Shown: one piece after another, positions 56,377 to 64,000 of the stretch
Layout of the letters: each line of letters starts with the position of its first letter
How positions within the stretch are numbered: the first letter of the stretch is position 1
DNA from: Haliclystus octoradiatus
Taxonomy: Eukaryota > Cnidaria > Staurozoa > Stauromedusae > Haliclystidae
Assembly: GCA_916610825.1 (NCBI GenBank)
Contig: OU744453.1
Location: 3,106,724-3,170,723 of the forward strand
Direction of reading: 5' to 3'
Length of the DNA: 64,000 nt
Notes under the pieces: model-generated
The model's input: only the letters and a program-made list of their open reading frames with translations
What the model was told of the DNA's origin: nothing
Database searches by the model: none
Position numbers and translations under genes: made by a program

Positions 56377-59300
56377 CATTCATATTAGCAGGACATTATT
56401 TAATACAATGAGAGATTGTTTCCATTACTATTAATAAACCCGGAATTCATCGTTTAGAGAATACTTCTCTCATCACACATCTGCCGTCCTAAGCAGGCAT
56501 TTCGCTAACTAGATTTCGAGTTGCATGCATATGCATGCTTATATTGAGTTACGAATCATCTGGCTTGACTGGTTAAAAATAAATGCATGAAGAAATCTAT
56601 TTGGAAAAGCTGATCGAAGCGGTTATTTAATTAAGAAAATATTCCATTTTATCGTTTGCTGTTGAAAGAAGCTGAAAGTGTAGATGTGAAATTGGAACGC
56701 ACAGGAGCTTTTTTACAAATATGGTACTATTTTAGTTTATCGCAAAGTACCGTGAAGTAGTAGCCTTATCCCCCAAAAAATCCAACAAACACTACTAACC
56801 CGATTATCATAAAGTTTTAGGGAAACTATTGGTCGGGGGATTGTCTAAATTAATTTCTGTTTCACTAACAACACTGGACACGGGAAAATGTCAATGATTA
56901 TATATTATTCAAAACGTGGTTATTCAACGTTTAATTTTTCAATTGACATTTGAAAAAGTATAGAATGGGAATCTATTTATTATTTCTATACATCTTATTT
57001 CGTTAATTACATTCATGTACTTTCTTATATATTTTAATTTATTTGTTGTTACTTAAGAACAGATGTTACTGATGAAGATGAAGTAGAAGCTGATTGTTTC
57101 ATTTCTTCTGTATAAATGTAATTAATTTCCATAATACGGGTTTGTTTACAAATTAGATAACGCTCTATGCCAAACCATTTTCCAACAATAATTCCTGATT
57201 GTATAATTTCCAACTAAAGATCAGATGATGATGCATCTTGCTATCTTTTTTTTTTTTTATTTATTTTTTTTTGTGTTTTTCCTTATTTACGTTTGAATTT
57301 CATTCTGAGAATTACTACAATGAAAATTCAAAAATTATCTGTCAAGTCACAAAAGAAAGGATCGTGTTGTTTTGTATTTGCGAGACAATAGAAATTCATT
57401 CAAATGCAAACTATTTTATTAGCGCTTCAGTGTGAGACATCATTGTTGTTGAAAAAGGTAAGAACTTCCATTGGTTTTTCTCGACTTATATGCATTTATT
57501 TAAAAAATAAAGCCAGCCATGTACCTCTCCGGTTGATGACGAATCCATTGGTATGTGTTTAAAGTATATTCCATCTAAAACGGCATCGTGAACCCTCGCC
57601 TCACATACTGTACACATACAAATGGAAAAAGCGTAAATTTAAAAGTAGATTGAAACTAGATGCTGCAAGTGTCGTTTTACAATGTTTAGTGACGAAACTA
57701 AATAAAATGATTATTAATAAAGAAACTTTGATATCTTCTTTAAATTCATAATTTAAATTGCATTCCCGATGAGGAAATCATTTGTTACTCTCCTACGAAA
57801 CAATCCCATCTTACCATGATTGTTCTGGAATCATTTAATATATATTATTACAAGGTCTGTGTAAACGAATTGTCACTTCAGGAAAAGGAAGCAATATTTT
57901 GCTTTGATTTGATTATAGGGCCATTGTAGCACATCTTCTGGGTTTGCCTGGATTTTAAATTAGTTTCGCCACTAAACATTGTAAAACAATATAAAAGTAA
58001 AATCTATATTGTAAAAGCCATATTTTGCTCGTTCTAGTGGTGTCCATCGAATGCCTGCCCATGAAGTATCTGACGTTGTTCTCTCAGTTCTTGAATCAAT
58101 GAAGAAAATCTTGATATGATGTCGTCCTTCTGGGGCCTTTAGGTATTGTGAATAGCAACAACAACAATTTGCAATTATAGTCATTTTTGGTGCAAAATAT
58201 GTCGCAAATAAAAGAGTATATTTTTGTCGATTTTTCTATCAAATTTCAAAAAAGCTAACAGTTTACAAGTCAAGAAACTTCTCAATTGTTCCTTGAATTG
58301 ATGTATTAGGAAGCATGTTTGTTGAATTTACGAATAATTCAGAACTTCATTATTCAAAATCAACTGTTTTCTATTTTTATGTTCCATTTTGACTGCAAAA
58401 GTGCCGTAAATATGAAAGTCTTATTTTTATCGACTTAACAATCTAACTCGGAAAACTCGCTTACCATGAACTAAGAAAATATTTAAGAGTTCATTAACTG
58501 CAAGCATTAATATTTGCTTTGGAAGTTTTGAACATGTTTTGATGACGTTTTGAACTCCAGAATTGGAAACAAGCCCATTTCTTAATTTTTAACAATTGCT
58601 CTTTTTGCAATTATAAGACAAACGTAAAAATTTTGTTTCATATCAGATGGTGAAAATAATTAACTATCTGTGTGGCATAACTGCTGTTATTTTCGATAGA
58701 TCTCCTTCATGGATCTCCTCAATCCAACTCTGCCCACATTTTAGAAAGAAACGCGGGTAGTTCATTTCTAATGGTATAGATCATCCTGGAGTTCCTCCTT
58801 TCGTCTGAAAAAGAATAAAGAGACGTTTATACTCCTGAGATTATTCATTCTATATCATCTAAAAGGTCTGACGAATGGGGGAAATGGTTCACAAATTCAA
58901 GCGACCAACCAACGCGGCCACTATATTAGTTATCGCGTAAAGGCTTCCTCGGAAATTCTTGTGCGATATTGTCTTGTATTTCCCAAGGGAAAACCTGGGG
59001 ATAAGTTCTGTATATTTTTTCAAGTGAAGTAAAAGTTGTTTGTCACCCTGAAGAACAATAAATTTGAGAATGTTCCATGCAGATAATTAATGTTTCAATG
59101 TTTAAAACCAGATATTCAATTTCACAACTTCGCTTCTGATAATATACAAATACTTATCATTTTACGTAGGAGTATCTAGTTTGTTGACAAGCTGTTATTT
59201 CATAAACTTTGCACAATCTGTTCAATTTTTGTATTTTTATCATTTAAATATAATGAAATAAAGCATTTTCAACTATTTATCATGATCACTTAATTAAGCT

Positions 59301-59499
59301 TTCTCTAAACGATTCGAAATACATATATATAATGGACCTTATAAGTTTGGATATTTTATGCAATCTGGCAGGTGAGTCTGAAGCGCAAATGCAGAATTAA
59401 AAATTTAAAAACATAAGTAGACGCCAGAAGTGTTTGATACAAAACCTGAAGACAAGACGTTTTAAATATCAAAAACGAAAGATTCATCTCTTCATCAAA
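56377..59499. other. Spacer between receptor copies 2 and 3
   Basis: About 56395-56520 repeats the copy 1 3' flank (TCTCTCATCACACATCTGCC). A perfect palindrome GCATGCATATGCATGC lies near 56524. Inverted segments TTTTACAATGTTTAGTGACG and its complement mark a TIR-like element at about 57674-57990. From about 58180 on the sequence matches 54170-55398 upstream of copy 2. No other gene is supported. Confidence 0.6.
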
Positions 59500-60480
59500 A
59501 TGAATTTTGGAAATTTTACAAATCTTTATGGTAACGAATATTCAATTCAAATATGTTATCAGTATTCAAGAAAATTATATGCCATTCATTTGGAAACAAG
59601 TTTAATGTTAAATTTATTAATTACATTAGGAATATTGTGTCTTCTAATCACACCATGGACTATTCTCTTCAACTTTCTCGTCTTAAGAACATTGATTATG
59701 AATAAAACGTTACGAACAATAAGCAATCTACCAATAATCGCACTTTCAATTTCTGATTTTATTATTGGGGTTGCACTACTTCCTGTTAATGGTACAGATT
59801 TAATAATGAAATCATTTAAAATATACAATTGTTCCGTGTCATCATACTTAAATTTTATTGGTATGACCGTTGCACTTGTCCCCATGGCTTGTGTATTACT
59901 TATTACTTTAGAAAGATACCTCGCTATTTGTCATCCATATCTTTATCGTGCTAAACTTAATTTGAGACTAGCATCAATGGTTATTATTATTACAAATTCT
60001 GTCTTACTCCTAACTACAGTGATTTCACATGTGACGGTTACATGGAATATAGCTTTGGTAGTTAATGTATTACTTACTATTTCTTCATACCTTATTAATC
60101 CATTTCTATACTTAAGGATATGTTGTGTAATAAAGAAATTAAATCGTACTTTACCAATTCATTCAAGTCAGAGTAGTTCATCGGAAAACAGAAACAACTC
60201 AAATAGAGCTAGCTCAAGATCTACAAAATTTTTATTCACCGTCGCTCTTGTTTTGCTTATATTTCATTGCCCTTTAACAATAAGTACTATCATTGTAATG
60301 ACTCAAGCATACTTATCCAAAGAGTCACTGTATTCTTATAATATCGTTATTGTGATATTGCTTTCAAATTCGGCAGTAAACCCGTTGGTGCATTGTTTTC
60401 AAAATCCAACTATAGGTAGATCGGTTTATCGATATTTTCAAAGATCAAGGAAAATTTCTCCTATAAATGTAAATCAATAA
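59500..60480 (+). CDS. Rhodopsin-class G-protein-coupled receptor, copy 3
   Basis: Single exon, 326 residues from MNFGNFTNLYGNEY; an in-frame Met 22 codons upstream (59434) is also possible. It has the same seven segments with SISDFIIG in TM2, ERYLAICHP after TM3, FHCPL in TM6, and NPLVH in place of NPLVY in TM7, so the TM7 tyrosine is His. TM5 reads NPFLY. It is the most diverged copy in TM2-TM5 and TM6 (FLFTVALVLL). Its C-tail (RSRKISPINVNQ) resembles copy 1, not its closer neighbour copy 2. Together with the shared minisatellite this points to a mosaic origin. Confidence 0.9.
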   Translation: MNFGNFTNLYGNEYSIQICYQYSRKLYAIHLETSLMLNLLITLGILCLLITPWTILFNFLVLRTLIMNKTLRTISNLPIIALSISDFIIGVALLPVNGTDLIMKSFKIYNCSVSSYLNFIGMTVALVPMACVLLITLERYLAICHPYLYRAKLNLRLASMVIIITNSVLLLTTVISHVTVTWNIALVVNVLLTISSYLINPFLYLRICCVIKKLNRTLPIHSSQSSSSENRNNSNRASSRSTKFLFTVALVLLIFHCPLTISTIIVMTQAYLSKESLYSYNIVIVILLSNSAVNPLVHCFQNPTIGRSVYRYFQRSRKISPINVNQ

Positions 60481-60539
60481 CAATCATTTATATGCAGATC
60501 ATGCTGAACATCGTTTATTCGTTTCATTTGTTATATCAA

Positions 60540-60739
60540 TTATGTTAGTTATGTTAATTATGTTAATTATGTTAATTATGTTAACTATGTTAATTATGTT
60601 AATTATGTTAATTATGTAAATTATGTTAATTATGTTAATTATGTTAATTATGTAAATTGTGTTAATTATGTTAATTACGTTGATTAAATGTTAATTATGT
60701 TAAGTGTGTTAGTTATGTTAATTATGTTAATTATGTTAG
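60540..60739 (+). repeat. 9-bp minisatellite TTAATTATG after receptor 3
   Basis: About 20 copies of TTAATTATG with variants, starting about 60 bases after the stop as in copy 1. The array is longer than in copy 1, and the bases after it (GTATCTACAAAGAGTT) are shared with copy 1. Confidence 0.85.
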
Positions 60740-61788
60740 CCAGACAACGAAGGTATCTACAAAGAGTTAAACAAAATAGTCAAAACAATTAAGATCATTA
60801 GGATCGATTTGGCTCACCATGTAGTATCTACTCAAATTAGAATATTACAATTTCTTAGTTATGATTTCTGGCTCGTGTTGTGTTGGCTGTTTGTTCTTTT
60901 AACTTTAAATACATGTTGACACAGAATTGGATGTAACATAAAAAGAAAAGAAAACAAATCTTCTACTTTTGTTATTGCATATCATCGATATCTCTGAGGT
61001 ATGGAAATCATATACTGTGTATATTCCCCGCAATCACTGCACTGCATCCTTTATTGGTATTATAGGACATCGTTTGCTCAAGGATAGGGCAACACTTTAC
61101 ATGGTATTGGGTTCAATGGATGATTGGTATAGAACTTCTTTCTATAATGTAACAGCTATATATATAATACTATGCTAGACGACTGTTGAGAGATTTATAC
61201 AAAGAAAATACGACCAGAATGTAAAATACATATATACGGCTATCGTGCAAAACTCTGAGTAACGGAGACAACATCTTAAATTTGAATTTGAAAATATTCC
61301 TATACTGCTCTGTATACCTGCATTGAGCACTTTGTTTATGTTTTCAACCAATAAAGTTATGATATATCTGTTCATCAGGATTTATACAAGGGACATTAGA
61401 TCTTTCTAATTGCAACTTCATCATATCCTTATGTTATTCCAAACATTTATTTATTGCTATAAATCATCATTCTGAAAATCCATATCATTAGTGCGCAACT
61501 TGTACTACAGTGGATATGTAGATACTTATGGAACTATGACATAATAGAATCCACAGCATAGAAAAAATTGCAATATGAGTATAGCCTTCATAACGTCGAA
61601 AGTTATATGCCTAATAAAATTTAAGATAATTGACTAAATAGTTGAAGAATGATATGGATAACTAGTACAATTTATTTGTAAACAAAAGAAGTATATAAAT
61701 GAAGCAGTTGATTAGATGAGTTCATTTTATATTTATTTGTGATTGTTTGTTCAATAAAGGCCAGAAATATTCAATCATTTGGTTAAAA

Positions 61789-62140
61789 GCCCGGGGGTAA
61801 CTCCATATGGTTTGGTATACGGGGACGTGCCAATTATTGAGGGTACCTTTTCATCGTCTTGTAAAATATTTAGGGTATACATTTCATGATTTTCAAAATA
61901 TTTGGGGTATTAGTTTTCAAAAAAAGAATTATTTGCAGGTATCAATTTGAAAATAATTCTTAAAGAACATAAAATGCTTTCTTCGCATTTGTGGATTATT
62001 TTCTGGGGTATATATTTTGGTGTTAAAAAAAAAATTGGAGGTACCAATTTGGGATTAAAAAAAATTTCTGGGGGTATTTTTAAATTCAAATTGGCACCCC
62101 TCCGTCCCTGAAGTTCTTTAGTTACCCCCCCCCCCCCGGG
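61789..62140. repeat. TIR-like repeat, CCCGGGGGTAACT ends
   Basis: CCCGGGGGTAACTCCATATG at the left is matched by TTAGTTACCCCCCC...CCCGGGG at the right. Inside, GGGGTAT motifs recur. It is the same family as 24985-25285 (TATACGGGGA). A run of more than ten C residues lies near 62127. Confidence 0.6.
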
Positions 62141-63367
62141 GTTAAAAATGTCTTAATGTTCATAGCAAAGCAAAAATTTCTCATTTAAGAGTTATCGTGC
62201 TTCAAATAAAGATGATCAGTTTCATTCAGTTGTTGCTTTACAAAGTTTAAATTACGCCAGACTCAGTTGTATTGTTTTTAGTGTTATGGCTGGAGAGATT
62301 TAAATCTCAGAAAATGTGCTCCTGGTTTTTGCAAAAGCAATACTTCTCAATGAACAGCTATCGAACTTCAAATATATGATCAATTAAATTCAAGATTTGC
62401 TGAACATACTCTGTTGTGTAAGTTTGTAATTCCCGTTCACTTCGTGGTACTGTAATAAACAGTAATTGATTATAAATTTGATTGCAACTGTCTGATTTCA
62501 GAATTATCGTTTTAACGTTCAGCTCAAGAATTGGAGACTTGCATAGTTTTCAAGATTGTAAAATCAAAAATGCAGACATGCTAAATTCATCCAAATTTAA
62601 AAATTTGATTTTTGGAAATTCACAATCAAATACTGATTATTTTATACAATTAATTAATATATACATATTGAATTTTTTCAAAGCGTGTGATTTGATGGTC
62701 GCATTTCTTGGTGGGTAATCCCAATATGGTGGTTACAAGGGGACGTGCCACATTTTGCCATCCATATTCCAGGACGGTGAGAAAGAGACTTGTTGTTAGG
62801 AAAACTTATACTTTGAAGAACAGTTAAAATAGAAATTGAATAACTTGTTTTAGATTTTGAATTCTTCTGGGTAGCATTTACAGGGATTCTCAAACTTCTT
62901 GGGATTTTACTTTTATCCAAAGTGGCATCTGTTCATGCAGAGCTGCAGGGTTTACCATCACGGCTGCAATCTTGCCGATAAAACAGACATTATTAACCAA
63001 AAGAAAAATTTGAAATAAATAAAAATGTTTACATCAGAAGTGCTGAGTAAGTTAAACATTACATCAAACTTTATATATTTACAAACTTTATATTCTACCT
63101 AGATATTACACCAAACCCCTTGATAATTATTTTATTCAGCTTTGATAATACACTGATTTTCATATATGACCAATAACATTTCTAGATTTCTTGATACATC
63201 CTACTTAGTATTCTCGTAATGATGTGACCTCGTTCTGTTCTATTTAGATATAATATTAATAACAATAGTTAACGGTATTGATTATAGAACTATTTCCTTA
63301 TTTAACGGGTTATGATGTGTGCGTTGACCAAACAACGGTTGTCTTGATTACACAACATCACAAGATG

Positions 63368-63837
63368 TTAATATAGAAAGCATTCAAGTGGCCCAACTTT
63401 GGTGTAAGCAGATTCTGATGCGCTACCAGTATCACCAATCCTTACTTGAACTATTGGTAAGAGTTCTTTGTTTGTAAAATAGCCATCATCAATTTCCCAT
63501 TTATTCAGCGAATTAGCACGTGTTGTTCTACAATTTTTTAAATTAGTGCCACAGCAGCATGACTCCCTCCCTGAACAATAACATTGATCTCCAATTGTTG
63601 AACTTGGCCAGTACATATGACGAACACCATTCACATCCAGCCAATCAGCATCAAAATTTAGCTGTGCTCCAAATGCTCTATAATAGAAGTATTGTCGACA
63701 TCGTTTGGCAATAGCAATGATGGCATGTATCCTGTCCCAGCTGTCCGTATAATCAATATTTAAATTGTAATAGTTTGGGATTTCATATCCGCTGACATAT
63801 GTGTCTTCCTCTTTGTTGTTATGGAATGTAACTAGAC
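63368..63837 (-). CDS. CNTNAP-like protein, 3'-terminal coding exon (partial)
   Basis: Minus-strand terminal exon: acceptor AG at 63839-63838 after a pyrimidine tract, then about 156 codons to a TAA at 63370-63368. The protein reads LVTFHNNKEEDTYVSGYEIP ... IIAIAKRCRQYFYY ... VNGVRHMYWPSS ... CYCSGRESCCCGTNLKNC ... WEIDDGYFTNKELLPIVQVR and ends IGDTG...KVGPLECFLY. The order (cysteine before YF/YW, W-P-S-S, C-x-C cluster, D-x-GY-x-x-K-x-x-LP, GDT, VGPLxC) is that of the fibrinogen-like segment between laminin-G domains in contactin-associated (CNTNAP/neurexin IV) proteins. Here the protein stops right after GPLxC, so no transmembrane helix or further domain follows; a secreted protein with this as its last domain is likely. 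The cysteine-rich CCC is unusual. The upstream exons lie beyond the right edge. Confidence 0.75.
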
Positions 63838-64000
63838 CTTAAAAAAGAGAAAATAATACATATTATTCACTTAGTACAGTGGTATGTTTTTTAATATTTT
63901 AGTATACCGTCTGATGATCGTGAAATAAACACGTGAAACTTGTAGTTGCAGAAAGACTTTGCCTCATCTTTGTCTCAAATTTATATTATATACTTATAGT

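Larger units (their letters stand above)
60481..63367. other. Spacer between receptor 3 and the CNTNAP-like exon
   Basis: Contains the TTAATTATG minisatellite (60540-60739), the TATACGGGGACGTGCC repeat element (61789-62140) and a partial relative near 62708-62760 (GGTTACAAGGGGACGTGCCA). I find no credible exon. Confidence 0.6.

Overview
The window is eukaryotic nuclear DNA from an animal. It is AT-rich, its genes are split by GT-AG introns, and it is loaded with small transposons and their remnants. The octamer TAGGCCTA recurs many times. Together with the gene content (PEX5, GAPDH, calmodulin-like genes, single-exon rhodopsin-type receptors, a CNTNAP-like exon) this suggests a marine invertebrate, perhaps a deuterostome. 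The species cannot be fixed from the sequence, and all gene structures below were joined by eye from splice sites and reading phase.

Layout: (1) 665-5204, minus strand: first four coding exons of PEX5, the peroxisomal PTS1 receptor; the gene runs off the left edge. (2) 6401-19322, plus: complete seven-exon GAPDH, head-to-head with PEX5. (3) 23609-27448, plus: four-EF-hand calmodulin-like gene A. (4) 27917-38067, minus: an eight-exon gene for a 537-residue protein with signal peptide, JmjC 2-oxoglutarate oxygenase domain, EF-hand-like region, poly-Asp tail and terminal KDEL, so probably an ER-lumen hydroxylase with a calcium-sensing part. It is tail-to-tail with gene A. (5) 38491-45344, plus: calmodulin-like gene B, head-to-head with the JmjC gene across about 420 bp. 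Genes A and B share intron positions, phases and two exon lengths, so they are ancient paralogues flanking a putative calcium-linked ER oxygenase. (6) 45345-50576: gene-poor, with a tandem array and nested elements. (7) 50577-60480, plus: three tandem single-exon receptor paralogues with duplicated flanks and signs of gene conversion. (8) 63368-63837, minus: last exon of a CNTNAP-like secreted or membrane protein that runs off the right edge.

The introns and spacers hold a rich record of small mobile elements. Several have target-site duplications visible here: hAT-type elements with 8-bp duplications (8366-9159, 10876-11469, and the CAGGGTCCGAC family), TA-flanked MITEs (CAGTGAAACCTG family and an 890-bp family), TAA-flanked Harbinger-like elements (43933-44360, 44468-45184), a TTAA-flanked element (18510-18709), a tRNA-derived SINE with a 12-bp duplication, LINE 3' ends with (ATC)n tails, two Penelope-like GIY-YIG remnants (one with a hammerhead-like core), and a dispersed foldback family built of TTCATGAAC repeats. 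Nested insertions give relative ages. No viral, toxin or prokaryotic sequence was recognised.
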